Of a stretch of DNA of 64,000 bases, positions 27,039 through 37,095 are shown piece by piece. Position numbers and translations under genes: made by a program. The stretch spans positions 434,001 to 498,000 of the forward strand of contig CP150550.1 of assembly GCA_049487715.1 (NCBI GenBank), written 5' to 3'. The stretch is from Pycnococcus provasolii. Its lineage: Eukaryota; Chlorophyta; Pseudoscourfieldiophyceae; Pseudoscourfieldiales. The notes under the pieces are model-generated. The model was not told where the DNA came from. It was given only the letters and a program-made list of their open reading frames with translations, and ran no database searches. The stretch's first letter is position 1. The number at the start of each line of letters is the position of its first letter.

Positions 27039-29912
27039 ATGTCCAAGGGCGAGATCCAGCTGACTGAGCTTGCTGGTGAAGCTCTCGCACGAGCACGCAC
27101 CGTCGCCCACAACCACGCACACGCGCAAGTGAACCCCATTCATATCCTCTCGGAACTCATCACGGAAGATGGATGGGCTCGACGCGCAGCATCGGCAGCA
27201 TGGACGCCTACAGGCCTGGGGGCTGTCAACAAAGCCATCGACGCGTCCCTCGCTCGTATGTCAAAAATCTCACCCAAGCCGGAAGAACCGCCGGACTTGT
27301 CACCAGCTTCGCTGAAGTGCATTCGTCGTGCGAAAGCCAAGGCGGGAGATGGAGCGTTCGTTGGCGTCGACAGCCTGCTTTCCGCAACTCTCGCCGATGC
27401 CGAGTGCGCCAAGTGTTGTGCTGCAGCTGGTGGAGATGCTGTGTCTAAGCTGGAGAACGCAATTGTGGAGACGGGTGGAGGTAAACCTGCGAATAGCCCG
27501 ACGGCCGATGCAAACTTCGACGCCCTGCTGAAATACGGACAGGACCTCGTCGCTCGTGCCGCAAAACTGGACCCTGTCATTGGACGAGATGAGGAGCTCA
27601 AGCGCACCATACGCGTGCTGTGTCGTCGGTCGAAAAACAACCCGGTGCTCGTCGGCGAGCCGGGTGTTGGCAAAACCGCAATAGTCGAAGGGCTCGCTCA
27701 ACGCATCGCCAATGGCGACGTACCGGACAGCTTGAAGAATGTCAGCGTGATTAGTCTCGACATGTCGGCGCTCATGGCGGGTGCGAAGTACAAGGGCGAA
27801 TTCGAGGAGCGACTCAAGGCTGTGGTGGACGAAGTCAAGGCTGCTGAAGGTCGCGTGGTTCTGTTCATCGACGAGGTGCACCTTCTCGTCGGAGCCGGCG
27901 CGGGTGGCGAGTCTGCGATGGATGCTGCGAACATCCTAAAACCCGCGCTCGCGCGCGGTGAGCTGCGCTGCATCGGCGCCACAACGCATGCCGAACATCG
28001 AAAGTACATCCAGAAAGACGCTGCCCTCGAGCGTCGCTTCCAGCCTGTTTTTGTCAAAGAACCCACCGTAGAGGAGACCTTGGCGATCCTCCGTGGACTG
28101 CGCGAACGGTACGAGTCCCACCACGGAGTGAGGATTGCAGATTCTGCTCTCGTCGCGGCTGCAGATCTGAGCGCACGGTACGTAAGCGGACGCTTCCTAC
28201 CCGACAAAGCCGTTGACCTCGTCGACGAAGCATGTGCTGACGTGCGCGTGTCGATTGATTCTGTTCCTGACGCCATCGGTGACATTCAGCGCAAGATGAT
28301 GTACCTTGAGATTGAAAAGGAGGCGCTGCGTAGGGATGCGGAGGCTAGTCGTGGATTCCTCGGTACGGGCATCGGTGCGAAGAAGCCAAAGGCTCGAGGA
28401 AACGGCGCGTCGAAGGCCAGGTTGGATGAGGTGGAGGCTGAGATCGCCTCGCTTCGAGAAACGTTGGCTCCCCTCAAGGCGCAACTCAGCGTCGAGAAGG
28501 CACGTCTGGAACTCATCAAAACCTTGCGAGCGAAGCGCGAGGAAATCACTCAGCGAGTCAAGGAAGCTGAAGCCCGGTATGACGCGGTCACCGCGGCCGA
28601 CCTCAGGTATGGCGCGCTCGTCGAGATCGAGGAGGGGTTAGCCAAGGCGCTGTCTGAACAAGACGAAGCGGCAGCGCAGGGCGGCCTTCTGCTTGCTGAA
28701 GCGGTTGGTCCATCGCACGTCGCCACGATAGTCTCGAGGTGGACAGGGATTCCTGCGCAGAAGCTCACCGAGGCGGAGAGCGAGAAATTACTTTCGCTTG
28801 AAAAGCGCCTCAGCTCGCGAGTTGTTGGACAGTCGGAGGCATGTCACGCGGTGGCTCAATCGGTGCTCCGTGCGAGGGCTGGACTGGGAGCTCCTGGTCG
28901 ACCTGCGAGTTTCCTCTTCTTGGGCCCGACGGGCGTGGGAAAGACGGAGCTGGCTAAGGCGCTCGCTGGCGAATTGTTTGACGACGAGCGTGAGGGCATT
29001 GTTCGGCTGGACATGTCCGAGTACATGGAGCAGCACAGCGTGGCACGCCTGATTGGCGCACCACCTGGATACGTAGGGCATGACGAGGGAGGACAGCTCA
29101 CGGAGGCTATTCGGCAGCGCCCATTCCGCGTGCTCCTCTTTGACGAAGTGGAGAAGGCGCACCGTGACGTGTTAAATGTGCTTCTGCAGCTGCTCGACGA
29201 TGGAAGGCTCACCGATTCCAAAGGACGAACCGTCGATTTTAGTCAGAGCATTGTGGTGATGACGAGCAACGTCGGTGCACGCCACCTCGTCGAAGCTGCT
29301 TTGGCGGCGGGCATTTCCGATCGTCTCGAACACGAGCGCGCTGTACGCGATGGCTTCACACCGCCAGGTTCGCCGCCGGGCGAAATGGCGGAAGCTGCAT
29401 TCGATCAGGCGAGGGAGGCTGCAATGGCGGAGCTAAGGGGAACGTTCCGACCGGAGCTGCTTAATCGTCTGGATGCCATCGTCACGTTCCGCCCGCTCGG
29501 ACGTGCGGAGCTGCGCCACGTCGCACGTGCCGCCTGCACCGACGTGGCACGCCGTGCGATGAATTCGCGCGGTGTGATCCTGCACGTCGAGGAGAACGCG
29601 ATCGATCTCGCCGTCAGCGAGGCGTATGAGCCGGCGTACGGTGCTCGTCCCATTAGGCGATGGGTTGAGCAGAACGTCGGCGGTGTTTCGGCTTATGCAC
29701 TGCTTACGCCGGAAGCTCAGCCTGGTGCGACGTTAAACGTATCAGTCGCGCTTGGAAAGCTGCGCGTCAGTGTCGTGCCTCCCGATCCGGCGACAGCGGC
29801 ATCCGCAACGGCATCGCTTCATGCCGCGAAGCGTTCACGCATCGACTTGCCTCCTGATGGCGAATATGACGACGACGACGATGACGACGACGACGACGTG
29901 ATGGAAGATTGA
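27039..29912 (+). CDS. HSP101: Hsp101/ClpB disaggregase, cytosolic type
   Basis: A 957-residue class I Clp ATPase that, with Hsp70, pulls proteins out of aggregates and gives heat tolerance. Domains in order: N-domain (1-150), NBD1 with GEPGVGKT (206-213), pore Y251 in [12 protein letters not shown] and FIDEVH (D278-E279), coiled middle domain (about 420-545), NBD2 with GPTGVGKT (629-636), GYVGHDEGG pore loop and LFDEVEKAH (D700-E701). No transit peptide is present and the tail is acidic, ending in ten Asp then VMED, like plant cytosolic Hsp101. Start ATG at 27039. TGTAA lies at 29969-29973. HSE-like motifs lie upstream. Confidence 0.96.
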   Translation: MSKGEIQLTELAGEALARARTVAHNHAHAQVNPIHILSELITEDGWARRAASAAWTPTGLGAVNKAIDASLARMSKISPKPEEPPDLSPASLKCIRRAKAKAGDGAFVGVDSLLSATLADAECAKCCAAAGGDAVSKLENAIVETGGGKPANSPTADANFDALLKYGQDLVARAAKLDPVIGRDEELKRTIRVLCRRSKNNPVLVGEPGVGKTAIVEGLAQRIANGDVPDSLKNVSVISLDMSALMAGAKYKGEFEERLKAVVDEVKAAEGRVVLFIDEVHLLVGAGAGGESAMDAANILKPALARGELRCIGATTHAEHRKYIQKDAALERRFQPVFVKEPTVEETLAILRGLRERYESHHGVRIADSALVAAADLSARYVSGRFLPDKAVDLVDEACADVRVSIDSVPDAIGDIQRKMMYLEIEKEALRRDAEASRGFLGTGIGAKKPKARGNGASKARLDEVEAEIASLRETLAPLKAQLSVEKARLELIKTLRAKREEITQRVKEAEARYDAVTAADLRYGALVEIEEGLAKALSEQDEAAAQGGLLLAEAVGPSHVATIVSRWTGIPAQKLTEAESEKLLSLEKRLSSRVVGQSEACHAVAQSVLRARAGLGAPGRPASFLFLGPTGVGKTELAKALAGELFDDEREGIVRLDMSEYMEQHSVARLIGAPPGYVGHDEGGQLTEAIRQRPFRVLLFDEVEKAHRDVLNVLLQLLDDGRLTDSKGRTVDFSQSIVVMTSNVGARHLVEAALAAGISDRLEHERAVRDGFTPPGSPPGEMAEAAFDQAREAAMAELRGTFRPELLNRLDAIVTFRPLGRAELRHVARAACTDVARRAMNSRGVILHVEENAIDLAVSEAYEPAYGARPIRRWVEQNVGGVSAYALLTPEAQPGATLNVSVALGKLRVSVVPPDPATAASATASLHAAKRSRIDLPPDGEYDDDDDDDDDDVMED

Positions 29913-29998
29913 CGGTAGGTGTGAAGGATTCTGAAAGAATACTACGATAGTTGCTGATTTGTTGCTCATGTAATAAGGTTTGGATGTTTTCAACTTTG

Positions 29999-30562
29999 CT
30001 ACAGGCTTCGCTTTGCCGCTTTATTTGCTTTCCTGCGAGAGCTCTTCTTGTGTTCTGATGAAAAAGCTCGTAGAAGCACCTGGCTCGACTTCATCTGACT
30101 TTGTTGTCCCGCCTCGTGCGCGTGCGCGCTCGCAACGCCTCCCGGCTCCAGTCCACACACGCTCATGGCTGCCCTCCTGAGTGCCTCCTCTGTTGCCACG
30201 CCTCGTTTTTTCTTCGTCGTCGTCTTTTTGTTGATTCCCCCACGCACGCCGAGTGCGTCGTCCGTCTCCATGGCTGTTGCCGCGCCGTCAGCACCAGGCA
30301 CGCGTGGCAGGAGCGCGCCCCACTTTTTTTCTTTCTTTGGTCTGGCTGCCACTCCTGCGGCTGCCGCTTCTTCTCTTCTGAGCGCGGCGCGTCTGGATGC
30401 GCGGTCGTCGACGGCTTGTCGCGCGCCGTCGGAGTTGGCGACGGCGTGTAGTTTGTTGGTTTGTTCGACGAGTCGCGCATGGTCCGCCGCGACGACCGCT
30501 TGGTTTTCGCGCCTTTGCGTGCGCAGGTCTTTGTTGCGCTTAGAGCGTATCGAGCGTCCCAT
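29999..30562 (-). CDS. LLPH: LLPH-like (DUF2423) nucleolar ribosome-biogenesis protein
   Basis: A 187-residue very basic protein. The N-terminal MGRSIRSKRNKDLRTQRREN is the conserved start of the DUF2423/LLPH family, small nucleolar factors of 60S ribosome assembly (yeast Ybl028c group). The middle is Ala/Glu/Lys-rich and low complexity, and the C-terminus HKKSSRRKANKAAKRSL is a likely nucleolar localisation stretch. Only the N-terminal block is diagnostic. Start ATG at 30562. It is convergent with Hsp101, with 86 bases between stops. Confidence 0.75.
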   Translation of the reverse strand: MGRSIRSKRNKDLRTQRRENQAVVAADHARLVEQTNKLHAVANSDGARQAVDDRASRRAALRREEAAAAGVAARPKKEKKWGALLPRVPGADGAATAMETDDALGVRGGINKKTTTKKKRGVATEEALRRAAMSVCGLEPGGVASAHAHEAGQQSQMKSSQVLLRAFSSEHKKSSRRKANKAAKRSL

Positions 30563-30770
30563 CGTACAAGTCTACTGTGTGCAGCGATGTGCAGCGAGCG
30601 AGCGAGCGAGTGATGGGAGGTGTGGTGGAGTGGAGTGGAGTGGAGTAATCGGACGGCGCCGCCGCCAGACGTGAGACCGACCACAGGGAACGACAAGTTT
30701 TGCACATTAAGTAAAGTAGACCTGGGAGGGATCCCAAAGCAAGAACCAAAAAAAGTTTCATTCGGGTGCT

Positions 30771-30794
30771 AACCCTAACCCTAACCCTAACCCT
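30771..30794 (+). repeat. Telomere-like (CCCTAA)4 block
   Basis: Four CCCTAA-type units, the last ending CCCTCG, about 210 bases upstream of the LLPH-like start and between divergent genes. Confidence 0.9.
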
Positions 30795-31059
30795 CGCTCC
30801 CCTGTGCTTTGTTTTTGTTGTTTCAGTCAGTGTCCTCCCTACCAACCATCGTAAGAGTAGTACAGTACTATCGTAAGGTTAGGAATGTCCTCTCGACTCT
30901 CGACTGATCTTCCTTTGGTCGAAGAGAAAGGTCGGCAATGTTTTTTGGACTACAGGTGGTCGGCGCTACAGGTCGGCGAGCGAGGCGTGCCGCTCATGTG
31001 CGCCTAGCCTCGCCTAGCTAAACCTTAAGCTAAAGGGTCCGACAGTCCAACGAAGGTGT

Positions 31060-31192
31060 CCGATGATCAAATTGATCAGTACAGTTTCCGAGCTTGAGCA
31101 CGTGATCAACGCTCGCGGCCCGGCTCTGACACACATACGAATTGATCAGACGTGATCAAACAACACGTGATCAAACAACACGTGATCACGTG
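31060..31192. promoter_or_regulatory. TGATCA cluster with double G-box palindrome
   Basis: CGTGATCA occurs at 31101, 31151, 31166 and 31181, the middle two in 15-bp tandem units, plus further TGATCA sites at about 31063, 31073 and 31143. The cluster ends in a perfect 14-bp palindrome with two CACGTG G-box cores. It looks like a transcription-factor platform; the factor is unknown. Confidence 0.6.
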
Positions 31193-31610
31193 AATTCGCG
31201 TAAAGCAAAAGTTAGCTTGGGCGCATACAGTACCAAAGGCATACTGTACTTACCTGTACAGTACAGGCGTAAACTAAGCAGTCTATGTACTGAGGCGTAA
31301 GGCTGTATGCGTGAAGCCTTACCAAACTCCGGCCAGTAAAAAAAGACCCCCCCTTGCACACCGGCCGCGAGCTTCCCAGAGCTTGCAAGAGCTTGCGGGT
31401 TCGCGTTCGGGAGCTTGACCACCTTAATCAACGTGATGCAACACCGGCCGGTGTGCAAGGGCCAAGGCCGCAAGGGACCTGTGCATTTGTGCAAGGGGAA
31501 GGTGAGAGGGACCTGTGCAAAGGGGGGGGGACATTTTTTTCTAGTCGGAGGTTTGGTATTAACAGCTCTAGTCGACTGTCTGAGCTCGCGGCCGGGCTCT
31601 GACACACATA
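31111..31610 (+). repeat. 27-bp direct repeat pair (31111-31137, 31584-31610)
   Basis: Both copies begin GCTCGCGGCC and end GGCTCTGACACACATA, with 26 of 27 bases identical and starts 473 bases apart. The second copy lies 21 bases before the K+ channel ATG. Confidence 0.8.
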
Positions 31611-31631
31611 GTACTTTAAGGGTTAGCTCTG

Positions 31632-34262
31632 ATGGCCGCAGCGGCCGTCATCGCGGCCACCGCGGCCGCCGCGTACAGTTCAGAAAGTTCGCCAGGAAGT
31701 ACGAAGAAACAGGGAAACGGAAGTACACCCAGTAGTAAAGGAGGAGGAGGAGGAGGAGGAGGAGCAAAACACAGAAACGACGGGTACAGAGAAGCAGGAG
31801 TCGAAGAGGAACAACGACAAGGCAACAAGGGCATCATCAGGCAAAACACAAACACGTGGACACGCTCAATCCTGCATGCGGCTTCCTTCGGGCTCTACCG
31901 AAGCGCCTCGCAAGCCGTGGCGCCGACACAAGACGAGGAGGAGCAACCGGACGGCTTAGAAGGTGTCGCAAGAGCGGTGAAAGCCAACTCCTTGGTTAAC
32001 AGGTTCGTCAGAAACGCCACTGACGCCGCAGACATCGGCTCAGAAAAAACGGGTCTTGATCATCAGCAGTTGTCAAATGTCGGCAAGGAGCACAGGGGCT
32101 ATGCGCTGCTGTCCGCACGAAACGGCGGCAAAGCTACAGGCGGCTACGTTGTCAACCCGTACTCTAAAGCATACGCGAGGTGGTCGACGTGGACAGCCTT
32201 TCTTGCGCTCCTGTATGCCATCATCGGACCAGGCAAGATGGCGTTTTGCACCTCGGCGGACGGTGCGTGGCACGAGCGCTCGTGGGTGCACTTTCTCACG
32301 TTCTTCATTGACATGAACTTTCTTCTTGACGTCGGTATCAACTTTATCCTCGCGTACGAGATAAATGCCAACTTCGTCATCGAGCAAAATAAGATTGCAA
32401 GACGATACATCACAAGCTTTCAGTTTTGGCTCGTCGACTTTATCAGCTTCGTCCCTCTTGTCGTCGACCTCGCGAACGGGTCGAAAAAGCTTGGCCTGCT
32501 GAAGCTCATCTTCCTGGTGCGCTTCGTGCGGCTGCATCGTGTTGGTAAAACCTTAACACAGCTCGAAAAGGACGTGCGGGTGGACTACACCCTCGTCACG
32601 GTGGTGAAGCTCATCGGCCTCATCCTGCTAACGGCACACATGTCCGGTTGTATTCTGTACCTGCTGGCGAAGGAGGACGACTACAGCGAGAACACGTGGA
32701 TCGGCTCCAACGAGCCGACCCTTCCCGACCGCTCGATGATGGAACGTTACGTGACGAGCCTCTACTGGGCGCTCACAACTATGACAACGGTTGGATACGG
32801 AGACCTATCTCCGCATAGCTTGTCGGAGCGCACGTTCGCGTGTTTTGCGCTAATTGGCTACATGGGCCTGTCGGCGTACACGCTGGGCAACATCACGCTG
32901 CTGACGACGAAGGCAGACTCGCAGACGGCTGAGCACCGCAACCGGATGAAGGAGATCTATGAATACATGGAGACGCGGAACATCCCAGAGGACATCGAGA
33001 GGGCGGCGCTAGCGAGCTGCCAGCTATCGTGGGAGCTGTCAATGTTCAGGGACGACGCGCTCGAGCACTGCCCCCCCTCCATTCGACTGAGGGTTATGCG
33101 CCACCTGTACAGGGAGTATCTCACCGACTCATATCTGTTCGCGGGCGTGAGCAATCAATTCCTTGACGCAATCATCGGCTCCCTGGAGATTGAGTTCTTC
33201 ATAAAAGGGACATTCGTGCTGACGGAGGGTGCTATCCCGGAGGCGATGTACGTCATCCTCGACGGCTCGGTGACACGCATAAAAAATGGAGAGGTCATGG
33301 ACAAGATTGGGCGTGGCAAAATTGTTGGCGAGGAGGCGATGATTTGCGACTTTGCGCAGTATGCTTCCTTTAGGACTGACGGAGTGTCTCGCATTGCCGC
33401 CATACCGAGGCCCGTTTTCAAGGGGATCGCGGCAAAGTTTCGGCGCGATGCAAACAGGTGCCAGGAAAACATTGCGATGGACCTGAAAAGGGAGTGTGCG
33501 AAATATAGCAAGACGAAAGACAAGCCTGGTACATACGGCAAACTTTCCAAAGCACGGTGGGAGATGTGCAACTACAAGTTGAGTATGGTCGAGGACGGTA
33601 TCCAGCGAAGCGAGCAGGATGTCGTCACGAGTCTTCTGTTTACCGCCTTGAGGGGTGATGCTTCCGAGGTAAAGCATCTCATCGAAGGAACGGGAAAGAG
33701 TCCCGACATATGCGACTACGACGGCCGGCGTGCTATACACATCGCCTCGGCGAGCGGAAATCTCGCCGTGGTCCAGGTTATTGTTGAGCTTGGTGGGGAT
33801 GTCAACGTGATGGACAACTTCGGTTCCTGCGCGATGCGCGACGCTCTGAAGAATGAGCAGCTTGATGTCGCGGACTACCTGTTTTCTAAAGGGGCATCTC
33901 TCAATCTCGAGGATCCTGGTGGCATGCTGTGCAGCATCGCATCTAAGGGAGACCTTTCAGAGCTCGAACTCATGCTGAAATACGGCGTTTTCGCTGATAG
34001 TGCCGACTACGATGGCCGCACTGCGCTCCACCTTGCTGCGGCGGAGGGCTTCGCTCCACTCGTGAAGCTTCTGCTGCGTTATGGCGCCTCAATCAACGCG
34101 AAGGATCGCTGGGGTCATACGCCTTATTCTGAGGCTGAGGTGCACGGTCACCCCGCAATTCTTCAGCTTTTCAGCGACCACGAAGCTGCGAATTTGACTG
34201 TTGAAGTGAATGAAGTTGAAATTCAGAGTACGCCGAGAGATCCTACTTCCGTCATATCGTGA
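31632..34262 (+). CDS. Voltage-gated K+ channel with cNBD and ankyrin repeats
   Basis: An 876-residue plant Shaker-type (AKT/SKOR-like) potassium channel of the plasma membrane or an internal membrane. It has a long low-complexity N-terminus with a Gly run, then six TM segments from about residue 184. S4 carries R297, R300, R303 and K306 at three-residue spacing, and the pore has the K+ signature TVGYGD (386-391). A cyclic-nucleotide-binding-like domain follows (about 510-620), then ankyrin repeats (about 690-860), the last being DGRTALHLAAAEGFAPLVKL. It lacks a clear KHA tail. Start ATG at 31632. TGTAA lies at 34291-34295. Rectification direction cannot be told from sequence. Confidence 0.93.
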   Translation: MAAAAVIAATAAAAYSSESSPGSTKKQGNGSTPSSKGGGGGGGGAKHRNDGYREAGVEEEQRQGNKGIIRQNTNTWTRSILHAASFGLYRSASQAVAPTQDEEEQPDGLEGVARAVKANSLVNRFVRNATDAADIGSEKTGLDHQQLSNVGKEHRGYALLSARNGGKATGGYVVNPYSKAYARWSTWTAFLALLYAIIGPGKMAFCTSADGAWHERSWVHFLTFFIDMNFLLDVGINFILAYEINANFVIEQNKIARRYITSFQFWLVDFISFVPLVVDLANGSKKLGLLKLIFLVRFVRLHRVGKTLTQLEKDVRVDYTLVTVVKLIGLILLTAHMSGCILYLLAKEDDYSENTWIGSNEPTLPDRSMMERYVTSLYWALTTMTTVGYGDLSPHSLSERTFACFALIGYMGLSAYTLGNITLLTTKADSQTAEHRNRMKEIYEYMETRNIPEDIERAALASCQLSWELSMFRDDALEHCPPSIRLRVMRHLYREYLTDSYLFAGVSNQFLDAIIGSLEIEFFIKGTFVLTEGAIPEAMYVILDGSVTRIKNGEVMDKIGRGKIVGEEAMICDFAQYASFRTDGVSRIAAIPRPVFKGIAAKFRRDANRCQENIAMDLKRECAKYSKTKDKPGTYGKLSKARWEMCNYKLSMVEDGIQRSEQDVVTSLLFTALRGDASEVKHLIEGTGKSPDICDYDGRRAIHIASASGNLAVVQVIVELGGDVNVMDNFGSCAMRDALKNEQLDVADYLFSKGASLNLEDPGGMLCSIASKGDLSELELMLKYGVFADSADYDGRTALHLAAAEGFAPLVKLLLRYGASINAKDRWGHTPYSEAEVHGHPAILQLFSDHEAANLTVEVNEVEIQSTPRDPTSVIS

Positions 34263-34701
34263 GTGTTGGATGTATAGAGAGTGCGCCAATTGTAATATAC
34301 CACCCGAAAAAGTAGGGAGAAGTGTCGTTTCGTTGCGTTGCGTTGCATTTCGTGATTCGCCTGGTATCGCCAATGCGTGATTGAACCTGACCAAATTGGC
34401 AGTGCACAGCCGCACAGGAGCAGTGCACAGGATCCAATCAGTAGAATCAGTCAGTCAGTCAGCAGAGCAGTCAGTGAGTGCTTTTCCTCCGGAGACCGTA
34501 CTCCGGAGTGCGAAGCTCTATCGTAGTGCGAAGTTCTTACTGTAGAAAACCTCCCTCTGGCCTCGGGTTGAGCTCCGGTCCTCGGTCTCGACGGTAGGCC
34601 TGGCTCTCTTCTCTCTCTTTTGGAGCCGCCGGCGCCTTGCCGGCCTTGCACTGCGGCCACTTGGTCACCTACTTCTCAGGAGGTCAAGGTGCGGACTAGT
34701 C
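34263..34701. other. Intergenic region K+ channel / DAW1
   Basis: A 439-base gap between two plus-strand genes. It contains the channel's 3' end, a short (TCAG)n tract at about 34447-34463, and the inverted motif CTCCGGAG near 34488 and 34502. There is no telomere-like array and no gene. Confidence 0.6.
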
Positions 34702-35985
34702 ATGGCCATGAATGCGCGGCCTTCGACAGCGTCAACGAAACTTAAGAAGTTCCTGCTGCGATACTACCCGCCGGGACTCATCCTAGAGTACGAGCAAGGC
34801 GCCATACTCAAGCAGAAAGTTGTCGACCTCCTGCACCTCACGCCCGAATCCGACGTTGACGTCGTCATCACGCAGATCATTCGCGCCGAGCCGCTGGTGA
34901 CGGAGCAGCGCCGAGGCGCGCTGCAGAAGCTACTGCAAAAGCTCGTCGACAAGCAGAGAACGGATAGAGCGCAGGAATTCAGCCTGTTCAAGGTGCTCCG
35001 CGCGCACATCTTGCCGCTGACCAACTGCGCGTTTAACAAGAGCGGTGACAAATTCATAACGGGAAGCTACGACCGCACGTGCAAGGTGTGGGATACCTTC
35101 ACGGGCGAGGAGCTGCAGACACTCGAGGGACACAAGAACGTCGTCTACGCCATTGCGTTTAACAACCCATTCGGAGACAAGATCGTGACTGGCTCGTTCG
35201 ACAAGACATGCAAGCTGTGGGACGCCGAGACGGGGCAGCTGTACTACACCCTGCGCGGCCACTCGACGGAGATCGTCTGCCTCTCGTTCAACCCTCAGAG
35301 CACGACGATAGCAACGGGAAGCATGGACAACACCGCAAAGCTATGGGACGTGGAGACGGGCACCGAGGTGTGCACGCTACTTGGGCACACGGCGGAAATA
35401 GTGTCGCTCAACTTCAACGCGGAAGGCGACCTGATTGTCACCGGCTCTTTCGACCACGACTCGAAGGTGTGGGACGTGCGAACAGGACGGTGCGTGCACA
35501 CGCTGACTGGCCACCGCGGTGAGGTGTCCAGTACGCAGTTTAACTACCGAGGCAACTTGTGCGTGAGCGGCTCCATCGACCGCACGTCGCGCGTTTGGGA
35601 CATCGCCTCCGGGCGGTGCATGAGCGTTTGCCAGGGTCACCTCGACGAGGTGCTGGACGTCGTCTTCGACAACACGGGCTCGAAGTTCGTGAGCGCGAGT
35701 GCAGATGGCACGGCTAAGGTGTACGACGTGAGCAGCTTCGACTGCCTCCACACGCTGAGTGGTCACGACGGCGAGATCTCGAAGGTGATGTTCTCTCCAC
35801 AGGGCACGCGGCTCGTCACCGCAAGCTCGGATAAGACGTGCCGCCTCTGGGACGTTCACAACGGACTGTGTGAGCAGGTGCTCGAGGGTCACACGGACGA
35901 GATCTTCTCGGTCGCCTTCAACTACGAGGGCGATGCCATCATATCGGGCTCGAAGGATAATACGTGCCGCATCTGGAGGGCGTGA
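34702..35985 (+). CDS. DAW1: DAW1/ODA16, dynein assembly factor with WD40 repeats
   Basis: A 427-residue orthologue of DAW1 (WDR69, Chlamydomonas ODA16), the intraflagellar-transport adaptor that carries outer-arm dynein into flagella. The N-terminal domain ([18 protein letters not shown]) and the junction [20 protein letters not shown] are characteristic. Seven to eight WD40 repeats follow, nearly collinear with the animal protein ([40 protein letters not shown] and so on), ending [12 protein letters not shown]. Length is normal. Start is the first of two close ATGs (34702, 34708). TGTAA lies at 36011-36015. It shows that outer dynein arms are likely built. Confidence 0.97.
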   Translation: MAMNARPSTASTKLKKFLLRYYPPGLILEYEQGAILKQKVVDLLHLTPESDVDVVITQIIRAEPLVTEQRRGALQKLLQKLVDKQRTDRAQEFSLFKVLRAHILPLTNCAFNKSGDKFITGSYDRTCKVWDTFTGEELQTLEGHKNVVYAIAFNNPFGDKIVTGSFDKTCKLWDAETGQLYYTLRGHSTEIVCLSFNPQSTTIATGSMDNTAKLWDVETGTEVCTLLGHTAEIVSLNFNAEGDLIVTGSFDHDSKVWDVRTGRCVHTLTGHRGEVSSTQFNYRGNLCVSGSIDRTSRVWDIASGRCMSVCQGHLDEVLDVVFDNTGSKFVSASADGTAKVYDVSSFDCLHTLSGHDGEISKVMFSPQGTRLVTASSDKTCRLWDVHNGLCEQVLEGHTDEIFSVAFNYEGDAIISGSKDNTCRIWRA

Positions 35986-36044
35986 CAAAGAAAAGAATTC
36001 GATGAGCTGATGTAAAGAAAATGTGTTGAAAAATGACCAAATAG

Positions 36045-36069
36045 AGTAGTAGTAGTAGTAGTAGTAGTA
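36045..36069 (+). repeat. (AGT)n microsatellite
   Basis: Eight AGT units in the 98-base convergent gap between DAW1 and the DUF1990 gene. A TTACA signal for the minus gene follows at 36071-36075. Confidence 0.9.
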
Positions 36070-36083
36070 CTTACAGGACGATA

Positions 36084-36728
36084 TTACAGTAGTGCACGTT
36101 CCATAGCCTTCACGCTGTCTTCGGCGAAGCGCTTCTGCAGCAACCTCACAACTGGGTAGGTGAGCTTAGATGCGATGTGAGCAGGTTGGCTGACGGCCGA
36201 TACGGTGTAAACGACATCGCCGTTGTCGTCGAGTCGCACGGCGAACCTCTCTTCTCCGCGCAGCAGGTGTCCGTGGCACGTTCCGTGTGCGAAAGCGAAT
36301 TCTCGTTTGGTTTTGTGCACGTAAACGATTTCGAGCGGATTGCACGTCCACGGCACGACGGCTCTTGCGACGACGACGACGGGTTCGTGAATTTTGACGG
36401 GTGTCTCAGGATCCACCTCTGCCCACCCCAGTTGAAACATTTTCCACTTCTGTAGCGCTGCTGTGGCTTTTTCAAAATCAGAGCGACCCGATCCAATGAC
36501 GGCTGACGTGGAGTCCGATTTCCACGACGTGGAGGAGGCATTCGACGAGTTCCCGTCGGAACTTACAGTGATGCCTGGAAGAGGATAGTTGAAATCTGCC
36601 TGCGAGAAAGAAGTACGTTTTCTTTTTTTAAGCAAAAGTGACGAGGCGAGTTGACGCGCCGACTTCTTCGAGAGGCGAACGTGTATAGAAGTCAACGAGA
36701 AGCTCACAGGGGACATGCCAGGCGCCAT
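36084..36728 (-). CDS. DUF1990 family protein
   Basis: A 214-residue protein of the DUF1990 family, found in plants and actinobacteria and of unknown biochemical role. The block FEKATAALQKWKMFQLGWAE, then PLEIVYVHKTKREFAFAHGT, HGHLLRGEERFAVRLDDNGDVVY and the YPVVRLLQKRF tail match the plant members closely. I start at the ATG at 36728; a second ATG at 36716 is possible. The first 40 residues are Ser/Arg/Lys-rich and may be a targeting peptide. GTAAGT occurs in frame at about 36564, but reading through gives the expected domain, so I see no intron. Confidence 0.85.
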   Translation of the reverse strand: MAPGMSPVSFSLTSIHVRLSKKSARQLASSLLLKKRKRTSFSQADFNYPLPGITVSSDGNSSNASSTSWKSDSTSAVIGSGRSDFEKATAALQKWKMFQLGWAEVDPETPVKIHEPVVVVARAVVPWTCNPLEIVYVHKTKREFAFAHGTCHGHLLRGEERFAVRLDDNGDVVYTVSAVSQPAHIASKLTYPVVRLLQKRFAEDSVKAMERALL

Positions 36729-37095
36729 ATATTTGCGCAAAATAATAATAATACCCGTGGAATGGAATGATGAAGAACAAGAAATGGGACAAGAAAATGG
36801 GACAGCAAAAACGCAAACCCCGAATAATCCCAAACCCCGAATCCCAAACCCCTAATCTTCTCGCTATGGAAAAAAATCTTATCGCAATCAAATCGTTGTT
36901 TGGGACCTCCTAAAAGGTATTTCCAGGGAGGTGTTTGGGGATCTCACCGCTTATTTTATAAAAAAGTGGTTTCATCCTGTGGAATCAATCACAAGTCAAT
37001 ACTGTATTTGTATTTTGTAGGGTAGTGGCACTTGTGTACTTGTGTGTGTGTGTGTGTGTGTTCACAGATCAGTGTGTTGCTCATTCCTCCACGTC
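36729..37095. promoter_or_regulatory. Divergent promoter region, DUF1990 / plastid membrane gene
   Basis: A 367-base gap. Three tandem related units lie at 36815-36825, 36832-36842 and 36846-36856 (AAACCCCGAAT, AAACCCCGAAT, AAACCCCTAAT). TACTGTA lies at 37001. A (TG)n tract at 37041-37060 precedes the start at 37096. Confidence 0.65.
36815..36856 (+). repeat. Tandem AAACCCC(G/T)AAT motifs
   Basis: Three copies spaced 17 and 14 bases apart. They are a variant of the telomere-like motif, and the same core occurs in other promoter gaps near 26077, 54384 and 55603. Confidence 0.8.

Larger units (their letters stand above)
30563..31631. promoter_or_regulatory. Divergent promoter region, LLPH-like / K+ channel
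   Basis: A 1.07-kb gap with no supported gene. It holds AACCCTAA units at 30771-30794, AGTACTATCGTA at 30864-30875, seven or eight TGATCA sites at about 31060-31190, and the palindrome CACGTGATCACGTG at 31179-31192. GTACAGTAC-type palindromes lie at 31225-31268. A 27-bp direct repeat with one mismatch lies at 31111-31137 and 31584-31610. Confidence 0.7.

Noticed and set aside
36558-36570. GTAAGT as a 5' splice site inside the DUF1990 gene
   Set aside because: Reading through gives a continuous protein with the expected N-terminal FNYP region and DUF1990 domain, so no intron is needed.
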